Assembly (NCBI GenBank): GCA_037176705.1
Contig: CM073889.1
Span: 57,157,596 to 57,221,595, forward strand
Length of the DNA stretch: 64,000 bases
DNA from: Molossus alvarezi
Taxonomy: Eukaryota; Chordata; Mammalia; Chiroptera; Molossidae
Direction: 5' to 3'
The notes beneath the pieces were generated by a model that saw nothing but the letters and a program-made list of their open reading frames with translations, did not search any database and was not told the DNA's origin. Of the stretch, positions 1-11,353 are shown one piece after another. Numbering within the stretch: position 1 is the stretch's first letter; each line of letters starts with the position of its first letter. The translations under genes and the position numbers were made by a program.

Positions 1-259
1 CTTTGTGGTAGGGAAGAGGTGAAGCCTGGGACAGTGGGTCTGGAGGAAGGTGGTTCCTAGAGGGGACCAGGGAGGAGATGGAGTCTGTCAAGGGGAGAGG
101 ATAGAGCCTGGGGGAAGGTGGGGAGACTGGGTTGAAGTAGGGGAGTGGAGAGCACCTGAAGTGGTCTCTGTGACCTAAACTCAGCCTAGGTAGCCAGCTC
201 TAGGAATTGCCCAACTGCCTTAATCTGAAGACACAGTATTCTAAAGCAATGGATGAAAG
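1..259. other. unique sequence, no feature seen
   Basis: G-rich, non-coding-looking sequence with no recognisable exon or repeat. It ends where a MIR relic begins. Confidence 0.5.
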
Positions 260-440
260 GTGCACAGACTCAGGGCAGATTTGCTGGGAAGAATCCTGGT
301 TCTAAAACCTGACTTCTCTGTGCCTCAGTTTTTTTATCTGGAAGATGGGCTGATACTAAGCTCTATCTGATAGATGTTGTGAGGACTAATGAGGTAATTT
401 GTGTAAGGGACTAGACATGCCAGATATAGAACAATTATAA
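260..440 (+). mobile_element. MIR SINE relic
   Basis: The order of short blocks is that of MIR. A 'ctctgtgcctcag' block is followed by an 'atctggaagatggg' block and then 'gttgtgaggactaatgag'. It is heavily diverged, as expected for an ancient mammalian SINE. Confidence 0.6.
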
Positions 441-724
441 TCCAGTTTTGGTTAAATACATATCTCAGAGCCTAGGCCTATTTAGGGGCTCTGAACATTC
501 CCTGTCTTCTTTCCTTACCTGTCACCCTCTCATTATCTGTGCTCCTGGTTTGGCCTCTGTCAGCTCCTCCCTAAGCTTCAGTGTCATGGGTGTGGGAGGG
601 GCTCCCTAATACTCCTGGTGAACTCAGCCACTGGGACATTATCTAGCTGTGCTAGACTTCAAGATACCACCCCAGGGCGGTCCCTGCCACCAGAGACCCA
701 TGATCATTTCTTTCAGCATAAGTC
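441..724. other. unassigned sequence
   Basis: Mixed-composition sequence in which I see no repeat family, splice-like exon or regulatory motif I can support. Confidence 0.4.
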
Positions 725-930
725 TATCAACCAGCATTTTCTTAGCACTTACTGTATGCCTGGACCCTTTATATGGATGAGCTCAACTCCCCTCCTAACA
801 AACCAGAAGGTAGATGCTGTTATCAGTCCCATTTTACAGGAGTTGAAAAGGAGGCACAGAGGGGCTAAAGAACTTGTCCAGCATTATAGGGCAACTGACA
901 GGAGATTGAGTCAGGCTTCATTCTGTGATC
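725..930 (-). mobile_element. MIR SINE relic, antisense
   Basis: Reads as MIR in reverse. 'cttactgtatgcctgg' opens it, followed by 'cccattttacagg', 'aggcacagaggggctaaag' and 'aacttgtccagc'. The long open frame across it on the + strand is fortuitous. Confidence 0.7.
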
Positions 931-1796
931 AACTAGTGTATTAGCTGGACTTTTTTATTCCAGGCCACCATGTAGGGTGGGCCTATGTTGAGTTCTAGCT
1001 GACCTTGTGGCTGTAAACACTCCAGTCTTGAGGTATTCCTGATTTGGGGTGGTGTAGATCATCCGTGTGAGGCCCCAAGAAGCCAGCAGATTGGTTCTCC
1101 CCAGCTATCCACTGAGGGTTCCAAGGGGTCCTGGGGTCCCACAGGAAGGTTATGTGCTTAGATCAGTATGAAACAAAGAGGGCATAACCTTTATATCGGT
1201 GGAGCTGAAAGAGCCCCCATCAGAGTTCCTGCAGAGGTCTAGAGTTGGAAACAGGCCTGGCAGTGAGACAGTGACGTGTGGCCATGCAAACATAGGCTGT
1301 AGGCTTAGCTAGTTCTTGATGCTCAGAACCCCTACACCTCAACATTCTGACCCCTCTTACATTTGTCAAGTACCTTCCGTCAGCCTCACACAGATCTTCC
1401 CAGGGAGATCTTACTTTACCCAGTCCTACTGAGGAAACAAAGATCAGACAGGTTAGGTGATTGTTTGTGGCTGTATAGCATTGATCTCCTTCCTTTTCTG
1501 TCTTAGCCCCATTTCTCTACTGGTGCTACCTGGGCATACTTCCCAAATAAGTGACTTGCACTGGATCCTTGTCTCAAGATCAGCCCCACCGAAAACACCC
1601 AGCATGTGTGTCAGACAATCAAGAGAAACCATGTCTGTGTCTTTGTGAAGACAGCTGACATTGCAATGGCAATTTGATGTTGACTGAACAGCACACTAAA
1701 CCTTCTCTCCTAGAGAACCCAGCATTAGCTGGGCCCTGATCACTCTTTTCCATCCTGGTTGGGGCTAAGCTTAGACACAAGAACTCAGTTTGCATC
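931..1796. other. unassigned sequence upstream of L1 copy A
   Basis: No family recognised. Several short open frames cross it on both strands but none looks like a protein domain, and no convincing splice-bounded exon was found. Confidence 0.4.
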
Positions 1797-2099
1797 CTGT
1801 GTAGTAACACTATTTATTTATTTATTTATTTATTTATTGAGTTTATTAATTTATTTTTGTTACAAATGTTACTCCCCCTGCCCCGAGATATCCTCATCCC
1901 TATCCTACTCCCAACCAAGTATTGTTGTCCATGTCCCTTGGTTATGCATATAAGTTCTTCGGTTTATCTCATCCCTCCTCCCGACCCCTCTCCTCTGAGG
2001 TTTGTCAATCTGAACCATACTCTTTTCTATGTCTCCAGGTCTGTTTTGTTTATCAGCTTTCTTTGTTCATTATATTCCACAAATAAGTAAGAACATATG

Positions 2100-4997
2100 A
2101 TATTTGTCTTTCTCTGATTGTCTTAGCATAATATTTTGCTTAGCATAATATTCTCCAGGTCCCTCCATGTCATCTCAAAGGATATGAGATCTTTTTTCTT
2201 ACAGCTGTGTAATGTCCCATTGAGTATATATACCACAGCTTTATTATCCACTCATCTATTGATGGACACGGGCTGTTTCCATATCTTAGCAACTGTAAAT
2301 AGTGCTGCTATGAACATAGGGTATGTATATTTGTTCTGATTGGTGTTTCAGGCTTCTTAAGACATATTTCTAGAAGTGGGATCACTGGGTCAAATGGCCG
2401 TTCAATTTTTAATTTTCTGAGGTAACACCATATTGTTTTCCATAGTGGCTGTACCAGTCTGCGTTCCTACCAGCAGTGTACTAGAGTCCCCTTTTCTTCA
2501 CACCCTTGCCAGCACTTGTTGTTTGATGATTTGTTGATGGCAGCCATTCTAGTAGGTGTGAGGTGATACCTTATAATCATTTTAACTTGCATCTCTCTCA
2601 TGATTAGTGACGGTGAGCATTTTTTCATATGTCTCTTGGCCATTTGTATGTCCTGTTTGGAGAAGTGTTTATTTAGGTCCTCTGCTCATTTTTTAATTGG
2701 GTTCTTTTTGTTGAGTTGTATGAGTACTCTATATATTTTGGAAATTAACCCCTTATCTGATGTATTGTTGGCAATTATGCTCTCCCATATAGTAAGTTCT
2801 CTTTCCATTTTGATGTTTTGTTTTTTGTTCACTGTGCAGAAGCATTTTAGTTTGATGTAATCCCATGTGTTCACTTTTTTCTTTGTTTCTCTTGCCTTAG
2901 GTGTTTTATTAGTGAACATTCTGCTGTGTGTGATGTCTGAAATTTTGTTGCCTATATTTTCTTCTAGTATTTTTATGGATTCACGAGTCACATTTAAGTC
3001 TTTTATCCATTTTGAGTTTATTCTTGCCTATGGTGTAAGTTGGTGGTCTAGCTTCATTTTTTTTTTTTGCATGTAGCTGTCCAATATTCCCAACACCATT
3101 TATTAAAGAGGCTGTGTTTACTCCATTGTATGCTCTTGCCACCTTTGTCAAATATTAATTGAGCATAATGTCTTGGGTCTATTTTCAGATTCTGTTTTGT
3201 TCCACTGATCCATATGCCTGTTCTTGTGCCAGTACCAGGCTGTTTTGATTACAGAGGATTTGTAGTATAACCTGATATCCAGTAGTGATCACTTTTACTT
3301 TGTTCTTTTTCAAAATCGCTGTGGCTCTTTGGTGCTATATGAACTTTTGCAATATTTTTTTAGTTCTAGTTCTGTAAATATGTCGTTGGTATTTTAATAG
3401 AGATTGCATTGAATCTATAGATTGCTTTGGGTAATATGGATATTTTAATGATGTTAATTCTTCCAATCCATGTGCAAGGTATATGCTTCCACTTTTTTAG
3501 TTATCCTCTAGCTTTTTGCCTGGAAGCTATTAGTCGTGGTTTCTTGAAGAGCCTTGAATTCTCAGTTGAATGAAAAACTCCCTCAGGTGTTGTTCAATGT
3601 AAGGTGATTTCCGGAGTGTGGGGCAGATGCTGGTTGTTAATGAGCCTCAATTTGCATTTTAATGGCCCACCAGGTGGGTTGAATCTCCCAGTGAGGGGCT
3701 GCTGCCTCTCCCCAGAGCCCTGGGGAGGAGTAAGATGGCCACAGTCCTGCATGGCCACAACTCAGCAAAAGCTCTGAGTGCCCTCCAAATCCTGAATATC
3801 CTCACACAGTTCCAGTCCAGACTGCCCTCCCTCTGCTAAAACCAAAGGTGAGTGGCTGTGTCTATTTTAGCGCTCTATCCGGGCTCTGCTCTGTGGAGCG
3901 AGCTTGAAAGTTTAACCCCGAGGGCACTGCTCACAGCTAAGACCGCTGCTCTTTGTGGGCTCCAGCCCCCACCTCATGCCTCCGCAATCCTACCAGGGTC
4001 AATTCAGTGTCCCTATTTATATGGTCCTTGCAAGCTGCTTTTCTGTTGCTTTTTCCCAACAATTTGTCTTTATTTTAGTTATAATTCCAGTTTGATCATG
4101 GGAGATGGTCTGTGTAGCTTCCATTCACTCTGCCACCATTTTGGAATCTCTGCTTCCACTTTTTTATATCTTCCTCTATTTCTTTTTTCAATGTTCTATA
4201 GTTTTCTGCAAATAGGTCCTTTACTTCATTGGTTAAGTTTGTTCCTAGGTATCTTAATTTATTTGCCACAATAGTAAATAGGATTGCTTTTTTAGTTTCT
4301 CTTTCTGTGAGTTTATTATTGGTGTATAACAATGCTGTCGATTTCTTGATGTTAATTTTGTATTCTACTGCCTTGTCAAATTTGTTTATTAAATCTAGAT
4401 TTTTGATGGGGTCTTTTGAGTTTTCTCCGTACAATATCATGCCATCTGAAAATAACGACAATTTTTTTCCTCCTTTCCAATTTGGATCCCTTTTATTTTT
4501 TCTTCATGTCTAATTGCTGTGGCTAAGACTTCTAATACTATATTAAATAAGAGTGGCAAAAGTGGACATCACTGTCTTTTTCCTGTTCTTAGGGGAAATG
4601 CATTTAGTTTTTGCCCATTGAATATGATGTTGGCTGTAGGTTTTTCATATATGGCCTTTATTATGTTGATATGATCCCTCTATTCTCCCATTGCTGAGCA
4701 TTTTTATCAGAAATGGGTGTTGGATTTTTTTTAAATGCTTTTTCAGCATCTATCGATATAATCATATGGTCTTTATCTTTCATTTTGTTTATGTGGTGTA
4801 TCACATTTATTGATTTGTGACTATTGTACCAGCCTTCCATCCCTGGGATGAATCCCACTTGATCATGGTGAATAATTTTTTTAATGTATTGCTGGATCCA
4901 TTTTGCTAATATTTTATTAAGGATTTTGGCATCTATGTTCATCAGGGATATTGGCCTATCGTTTTTCTCTCTGTAGTGTCTGTATCTGGTTTTGGAA
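2100..4997 (-). pseudogene. L1 ORF2 remnant (reverse transcriptase to C-terminus)
   Basis: Translated fragments on the - strand match L1 ORF2p. In element order they run from a reverse transcriptase palm segment at 4661-5029 that contains S-I-D-A-E-K-A-F, through a segment at 4096-4461, to the C-terminal part at 2686-2991. The catalytic F-A-D-D motif reads F-S-D-G at 4441-4452, so one of the two metal-binding aspartates is gone. Many frameshifts and the nested insert break the frame. It cannot give an active polymerase. Confidence 0.85.
3500..4150 (-). mobile_element. L1 5'UTR-only insert inside L1 copy A
   Basis: 651 bp matching the 5'UTR of the neighbouring L1 copies (compare 38790-39437 and 62750-63388), on the same - strand as its host. 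A 16-bp word, tgcttccactttttta, lies at both 3484-3499 and 4151-4166, so the piece was inserted and not left behind by deletion. In the sense orientation it starts at the normal L1 5' end and stops part-way through the 5'UTR. It has no ORF and no poly(A) beyond the six As it shares with the target. Confidence 0.8.
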
Positions 4998-5012
4998 CTG
5001 TGTGGTAACACT

Positions 5013-6461
5013 TTAAAGTAATTAAGCACTTGCTGTATGTTGGGATAACATCCCCCTCCAATGGCAGGGAGTGACTAAGAGGTGGTGACCTTTATGATGG
5101 ACATAGAACCATCTGGAAATAAGGGGTGGAGATAACCCCTGGGGAGGGGCTGGGGCCTTCATGGGTCCTGGGGCTGTGGTGCCCTTCCATCCACTGATAG
5201 CTGAATATTGTGCATGCTGCCAATTCCAATGTGCTTTGGCAGGCTTAGGCCCCATAAGCCATCAGACTCAGGAAAAAGCCAAGAGGATTAGAGGCAAGGG
5301 AAAAGGGAGGAGAAGAGCCACCATACACAATGAGTCCCTGTCTACAGAAGTTTTGGCAGGCTTTTTTCCCTGCCACCCCCAGGAATGGGGCCTAGGTCTG
5401 GCCAACTCAGGTGGAGCTACCCATCAGAAATATCTGTCCCCACCTCTTCCCATCTTGGAGAAGTCATCCCTCAGTCCTGCTGGATTGGTTCATGTTCCTC
5501 TCAGACACCTCTGTGGCTCTGGGCAAATTTAGGATGGAGACTGTGGTCTGTGGCTCTGGCTCTGGCTCTGCTGACCTGAGGACCTTCTGTGTCATCTCTC
5601 AGATCTGGCAAACTCTGAAACTTCCAGGCCTTTGCCTGGGCCATTTACCCTTCTGTTGCACCCTTCTCATTCTTCCAGGCTAATGTCATTGCATTGATCT
5701 TTCAGCACTGAGTGCAGTTTCCTTAGCCTGTTAGGGCTGTCCTGATTTAAGCTATGTCCATCCACCCCACCTCAGGCTCCTCTTTCTCTTTGCTTTAGGT
5801 TCCAAATATTGACTCACGGTCATTTCTAGATGTGCCTCCTACCTTGGCACATGGTTTGGCCCTTCAGGGAGCTAGATTTACTGACAGGGACTACTTTAGC
5901 ATTTCCCATTTGAGGAATGCCTTCTGTTATTAAACTCTGCACTGACTGACTCCACCCAGGCTAATCCCTGATCTGACAGAGATACACTCCTTCATAGGAG
6001 CTAATCTTCTCAGGTAGCTCAGAAATGGTACTGCATTTTGATGAACACACAGGGTTAGGTGGAAAGTAGATGTCTGCACCCCCCACTCTAGGCTCTTCAC
6101 CTGCCCAGGCTTGTGGGCTGGGAATAAGCTGGGGGTAGGTCAGAGTTGGGAGGTCAAGTTCTGCCTGTGGAGATGCCCAGGATGATCTACAAAGGGTCCC
6201 CAGTTGTGTGTGAAAGGACACTTCAGGGTGGGGAGTCAGGGTGGATATAGAATAAAGTGCAGGGAGAGGTTTCTGATGACAAGTTGGCCTCAAGTTCAAC
6301 GATATGGGCAACAAAGGGAAAACCTGGATTTTAAGAGAAAAACTTGGGGAGAATTAAAATGATGGGGCTACTTTTGCAAAGGCGAAAAACCCAAACCAAA
6401 AAAATCTTCCAAAACAACCACAACAGTTACCCACACACAGATGCTGTGTGAGTCAGGATAG
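5013..6461. other. unique sequence, possible L2 trace
   Basis: No exon or confident element. A short block at about 5600-5700 (cttccaggcctttgcctgg and what follows) resembles the L2 LINE consensus on the + strand, but it is too short to call firmly. The open frames at 5161-5683 overlap each other in different frames and show no domain. Confidence 0.35.
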
Positions 6462-6547
6462 CATTATGGTTGAGAACAGGGACTCTGGAGCCAGACCACA
6501 CAGGCTAAAGTCCTGGCTTTACCACTTTTTCAGTGTGAGTTTTGAGA
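6462..6547 (+). mobile_element. MIR SINE, 5' part of a nested copy
   Basis: 'actctggagccagaccacac', then 'aaagtcctggctttaccac', is the typical MIR start. The copy is split here by an L1 and resumes at about 7488. Confidence 0.75.
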
Positions 6548-7487
6548 ATTCTTTATTTTGTATAAAATTATTTTATAAAAATTTATTTTCTAGTTATAGT
6601 TGACATACTATATTATATTAGTTTCAGGTTTACAATATAGTGATTAGACATTTATATAACTTACAAATCGAACCCCAATAAGTCTAATACCCATCTGACA
6701 TCATAGATAGTTATTACAATGTTGTTGACTATATTCCCATACTGTACTTTATATCCCTGTGACTATTTTTATAAGTGGCAGTTTGTACTTCTTAATCCCT
6801 TTCACTTTTTTCACCCATCTCTTCAACCTCCCTCCCATCTGGAACCATAAATTTGTTCTCTGAATCTATGAGTTTGTTTCTGTTTTGTTTGTTTACTTAT
6901 TTTGTTTTATAGATTCCACATATATGTGAACTCATATGATATTTGTCTTTCTCTGACAGACTTATTTCACTTAGCATAATACCCTCTAGGACTATCAATG
7001 TTATCACAAATGGTATAATTTCATTCTTTCTTATGGCCAAGTAATATTTTATTGTATATATTCACCACATCTTCTTTATCCAATTGTTTATTGATGAACA
7101 CTTAAATTGCTTTCATATCTGAGCTACTATAAATAATGCTGTATTGACCCTCCCCCACCATCTGAAAAAAAAATGCTGTAATGAGCATGAGGGTGCATAT
7201 ATCTTTGCAAATTAGTGTTTTGTATTTCTTTAGAAAAATACCCAGATGTGGAATTGGGTCATATGGTAGCTCTAGTTTTAATTTTTGAAGAAATATCCAT
7301 ACTATTTTCCATAGTAGCTGCACCAATTTATAATCCCACCAACAGTGCATGGGGGTTCACTTTTCTCCACATTTTCACCAACACTTGTTTGATTTATTGG
7401 TGATAGGTGTGAGGTCATATCTCAACTGGTTTTAGTTTTCAGTTCCCCGATGATTAGTGATGTTGAGCATTTTTTTATATGTCTATT
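6548..7487 (-). mobile_element. older L1 3' end inserted in a MIR
   Basis: A - strand L1 fragment whose 3'UTR (a 'tagttgacatac' block, then 'gtttcaggtttacaatatag') differs from that of the four younger copies and is typical of older mammalian L1s. ORF2 C-terminal residues are readable at 7102-7350, including H-C-W-W-D-Y-K. It is 5'-truncated near 7487. Sequences either side (6521-6547 and about 7496-7522) are two diverged copies of the same MIR stretch, as expected for an old target duplication. Confidence 0.8.
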
Positions 7488-7572
7488 GCTAGCCTTGCCA
7501 TTTCTGTGCTGTGTGATCTTGAGTAAATCATGTACCCTCTCTGTGCCATGTTTTCCTCAAAACTGCAAAATG
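7488..7572 (+). mobile_element. MIR SINE, middle part
   Basis: Continues the MIR begun at 6462: 'gctgtgtgatcttgagtaaa' leads into 'ctctctgtgccatgttttcc'. A Ves SINE interrupts it at 7573. Confidence 0.8.
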
Positions 7573-7775
7573 ACCCTGGCTGGGGTGGCTAAGTGGATTG
7601 GGCCCATGGACTGAAAGATCCCAGTTTGATTCTTGCAGGGCACATGCCCAGTTTGCCGGCTTGATCCCTGGTGCGGGGCATGCAGGAGGCAGTGATCGAT
7701 GTTTCTTTTTCACATTGATGTTTCTATCTCTCTTTCCTCTTTCTCTAAAAAATCAATTAAAAAATTAAAACAAAC
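7573..7775 (+). mobile_element. Ves SINE inserted in a MIR
   Basis: A tRNA-derived bat SINE: head 'ccctggctggggtggct', a 'gggcatgcaggaggcag' body, a CT-rich run and an A-rich tail. The 14-bp word aaaactgcaaaatg at 7559-7572 is repeated at 7776-7789, a perfect target duplication. The absence of mismatches makes this the most recent layer of the nest. Confidence 0.92.
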
Positions 7776-7900
7776 AAAACTGCAAAATGGAAATAATAGT
7801 AGTGCCTACCTCATGATTGGTTGATGTGATGGATTAAATGAGTTAATACATGTTCTAAACCTTTGGATAGAACAGTGCTATAATAAATACTTTTACTATC
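7776..7900 (+). mobile_element. MIR SINE, 3' part
   Basis: The MIR resumes after the Ves SINE with 'gcaaaatggaaataatagta', then 'ttaaatgagttaatac', and ends with 'aacagtgctataataaatac'. Confidence 0.8.
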
Positions 7901-8705
7901 AGCTGGAGAACATATGAATAAACTATGACTCATTTACACTACAGAATACTATACAACATTTAAAAAGAATAAAGCAGATCTATGCATGCCCATAAAGTAA
8001 ATATTTACAGTTTGAGTGACAAATAATATTTAAATTAATATATATTATATACCACTTATAAAAATGATAACATGATTTTTTTAGGAACATATATATATAC
8101 CTGTAAATTAATATAATTAATTACATTTATATATGTTAATTAATATAAAATGTCTGGAAGAACATGATGTGTTAATATTTGTGATGCTGTGTGAGAGGTG
8201 AAGATGGTGTTGGTGGTGAGGTCTGGGAAAGAGATTTGAAATGGGGGGTGGTAGATATTGGAGACTTTCCCTTACCTGCACTGTTCAAAAGGAGAGTGTA
8301 GTTACTTGCATAATGACAACTGAATTTATAAAAAGAAATGGCAGTGACTATTAGAGAAGAGGCATGAGATTATGGTCCTGCCTGGGGTGGGTGAGGGATG
8401 CAGAGCGAGGATGGGGGTAGAGCAGGGAATGTACCAGAATCTCTGTGAAGGATATCTAGTTTGAAAAAAAATTTCTGCATTATAGAATTATGTAATATTT
8501 AGGAATGAAAGGAAATTATTTTTCTGGTAATATAAACTATAGGAAGTAGAGCTAAACAAATCCCCAGACAGTGGAGCTTGGATATAAAAAGACAGACAAC
8601 TGACTGGGGACCAGGGACCAGCTTTTTCTTGGCATACAGCATGTCGCTCTGATCCTTGTGCCACCTTTGTGGAGTGGGCTCACCTCCCTTTGTGCTGAAG
8701 GTGCT
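7901..8705. other. AT-rich unassigned sequence
   Basis: 8020-8150 is very AT-rich, with tata and ttaat repeats. The rest is mixed sequence with no recognised element or exon. Confidence 0.4.
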
Positions 8706-8835
8706 GAGATGTTGAGAGCCAATGAGTTGCGCAGGTCACACAACTATAGCAAGAGGCAGGTAGGGCAGGGACCCAGATCCAGGCTGCTCAACCTCTAGTC
8801 TGCACTGCGTGTGTCTACTGTACCACTGTCTCTGC
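8706..8835 (-). mobile_element. MIR relic, antisense
   Basis: 'gcaggtcacacaactatagc', then 'cagggacccagatccaggc', follows the reverse MIR consensus, but with notable divergence. Confidence 0.55.
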
Positions 8836-8937
8836 AGAGGGAAAGGCGAGCAGCTTGGATGTTTAGGCACCAGTAGTCTGTGCCCATCTCTTCCACTAGC
8901 CTCCTTTTCTTATTATTCTCAGTAACAAGCAGGCCAC

Positions 8938-9030
8938 CACTTTACTGAACATTTATGTGTACAAAACCTTGTAAGCCCCATGTCATAAATCTTGCAATAA
9001 CCCTAGCAGACAGGCCAGGGTAGATTATTA
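8938..9030 (-). mobile_element. possible MIR or L2 relic
   Basis: 'tttactgaacatttatgtg' followed by 'cttgcaataaccctagcag' looks like the opening of an antisense MIR. It is short and weak. Confidence 0.35.
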
Positions 9031-9419
9031 CAAAAGTGGATCCAATTCCTCATCCCTCTCTGTATCTGTGCCTTTGGGATGTGATGCAGCCCCAGCCAGC
9101 AAGTGGTAGAATTGGTCCACCATCCCCACCCACCAACTCTGGGCTGGCCTGGGCCCTGCTGTAGCCAGTACAATGTGGCAGAACTGACAGTGTTCTGGTT
9201 CCCAGCCCAGATCCCAAGGGGTCCTGTAAACTTCTATTGCGGCTCTTGGAACTACTCAGCTGCTGTGTGAACAAGCCTGGGCTAGCCTGCTGGAAGATGA
9301 AAGACATGTGATCACTCATGTCACCCGTTGCCCCAGCTGACAACCATGTCACAAGGCGTGTGGGTGAGTCACAGGTCAAGATGAACTGCCAGCTGACTGC
9401 AGAAGCATGAGCAATACAG

Positions 9420-9625
9420 TAAGTGCTCACTTAACGTCGTTGATATGTTCTGTGAATTTAAGTGAAATGACGAATAACGAAACCATTTTACCATAAGCTA
9501 AATGATATCTCATCAACATTATAATGAAACTACATTGAACAAAAAGGACAGTATTAGAGGACCTGTTATAAATGGTTATTTTTCAAAGTCACTGTGTTTT
9601 GAGGTGTTGGTTAGGCAGCACTCTT
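9420..9625. repeat. possible old interspersed repeat, family not recognised
   Basis: A stretch with an unusual set of CpG-bearing words (ttaacgtcgttgatatg, gacgaataacg) and a style unlike the neighbouring unique DNA. I cannot name a family. The orientation is unknown. Confidence 0.25.
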
Positions 9626-10429
9626 TATGAAAATACACAATTGATGCAGCGTGCCTCAACCCCCTTAGACTGATATGGATGCTGGTCTCAAGAAACTGGG
9701 TTGGCCTGAAGTGGCTGGTCTTGAACCCCAGTTTGGGTGGTCATACTTTGGACTATTGCTCGCCTGAGGATACCTAAGTTTCCTCCCTTTGTGTCATTTT
9801 CATTTCCAGCATAGAAAAGAGAATTCTCTTCCTGCCCTGCCTATTTCTCCCACTGTATTTCAAGGCTGGGAGGATAATTCACCTGTGAAGATGTCTGGGG
9901 GAGGGGCATCACCCCTGCCCCCTTCCTTGTTTCCCTCTTGGGGAAGATATTCCTGCTTGTTTTGGTTCTGCAGGTCAGGCAGTCTGCAGGGAATCAAGGT
10001 GGTGGGAACATGGGACGTTAGTGAGTAATTATAGGATTAGGCATTCCCCTCAAAATTAAATGCTACCTCTCTACCTTTCACAGACGAATACCACCCTCAT
10101 CCACTACCTAGTAATTATCTGGTGAATTACTCTACAGAGGTCTTATGGAATTATAAGAGGAGTCTGAAACCAACAGTTCTTTTGGTCTACAATGGAGGAA
10201 TTAACTTTCATTGTGTGAGCCTGCCATGCTGCTTCAGTGGTGCCAGGCTGTGCAGTTCTCCTGTGCTTATCTGGTGGTACCCTGTTCCTTACTTTCCATC
10301 CATTCAAGAGAAGGCTCTGTGCAGGAGAGGGCAGCCCTAAGTCACAGACCTGGATGCCCTTCCTGACCCGTGAGGTGGAATGGGTACCTTGCATGTTCAG
10401 AATCACATGCTTACAAGAGAGCAGGGTGT
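9626..10429. other. unique sequence
   Basis: No exon, repeat or regulatory element that I can support. Open frames at 9789-10028 and 10122-10518 have no recognisable domain and overlap each other in different frames. Confidence 0.4.
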
Positions 10430-10590
10430 TAGGAACATGGAGCTTGGAGTCACACAGCCTGGACTCAGCCATTCACAACTTGTGTGCCCATTTGCTGTCT
10501 CAGTTTCCTAATATGTAACACAGGGTTGTTATCGGGGTTGAATGAACTAATAGACATGAGGGATTTTCACAGAATGAGTTTGAGGTATTG
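10430..10590 (+). mobile_element. MIR SINE relic
   Basis: 'catggagcttggagtcacac', then 'tttgctgtctcagtttccta' and 'agggttgttatcggggttg', is the MIR order on the + strand. Confidence 0.65.
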
Positions 10591-10634
10591 TTTGTTTCTA
10601 TGATGATGGTGTGTGGGGCTGGAGGGTGGATTCT

Positions 10635-10856
10635 TTTTTTTAAATATGTTTTTATTGATTTTTTAAAATATGTTTTTATTGATTTTTTTTTTAGAGAGAG
10701 AAGGGAGAGAGAAACAGAAACATTGATGTGAGAGAGCGATATCGATCAGCTGCCTCTCGCGCACCCCCTACTGGGAATCAAGCCCACAACCCAGGCATGT
10801 GCCCTGAACTCTCAGTCCATGGGACGATGCTTAAACCACAGAGCCGCACTGGCTGG
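10635..10856 (-). mobile_element. Ves SINE, antisense
   Basis: The T-rich tail comes first, with a doubled atgtttttattgatttttt unit. It is followed by the GA-rich run and then the tRNA-like head ending near 'cagagccgcactggctgg'. Flanks at 10618-10634 and 10857-10873 look like a diverged target duplication (three mismatches). Confidence 0.85.
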
Positions 10857-10873
10857 ACTGGAGGCTGGACTCT

Positions 10874-11217
10874 TGAAATGCTCAGCTACAGGCAGAGAAA
10901 TGGGTCCAGAGCATGTCATCAGTCAGAGCCAGGAGAAGTGGCACCCAGAGAGGCCTGACAAATGGAGCAAGAATACAGTTGAGGACTGGATATGCTGTAG
11001 GTGGAGCTCATGCCTAGGGCTGGCCGGTCACTTCCTCCAAGTAATTGCCTGGCTCTTTCAAAAGGACCAGGAGGACAGGATCTGTTCCCCTCTTGCATAT
11101 ACCTAGAACCCAACACCACTGACGAGATAGGCAAGGCTTGATTCATAATAGTGGCATCTCTCTCAAGCATGCTAGTCTGTCATGCCTGTGTAAGGGTCCC
11201 ATTTCTATGACTGGTAG
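10874..11217. other. unique sequence
   Basis: No element or exon seen. Confidence 0.4.
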
Positions 11218-11353
11218 ATTTTGGCAAATTATCTTGCTTTTCTGAGCTCTGGGGAAAAATAGCTCTGCCCACCTCTGAAGGCTGTTGAGAGCATGCAGGC
11301 TGCTAATGTGGGTAATGTGCACATAGAGAAAGTGCTCAGCTAATGCTCCTTAA
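11218..11353 (+). mobile_element. MIR relic
   Basis: 'ttggcaaattatcttgc', 'ggctgttgagagcatg' and 'aagtgctcagctaatgctcc' follow the MIR 3' half. Confidence 0.55.

Larger units (their letters stand above)
1812..4997 (-). mobile_element. L1 copy A, 5'-truncated, with a nested insert
   Basis: A LINE-1 on the - strand. Its 3' end is the TTTA-rich run at 1812-1845 (the A-rich tail in the sense orientation), followed by a bat-type 3'UTR to about 2100 and then ORF2 read backwards up to 4997. ORF2 stops inside the reverse transcriptase domain, so the endonuclease, ORF1 and the native 5'UTR are missing. The body is interrupted by a separate L1 5'UTR fragment at 3500-4150. The 15-bp flanking duplication confirms insertion by target-primed reverse transcription. 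Confidence 0.9.
1797..5012 (-). repeat. target site duplication pair of L1 copy A
   Basis: A 15-bp word at 1797-1811 (ctgtgtagtaacact) recurs at 4998-5012 with one mismatch (ctgtgtggtaacact). It brackets the L1 exactly from its T-rich 3' end to its truncated 5' end, which shows that 1812-4997 came in as one retrotransposition event. Confidence 0.85.
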
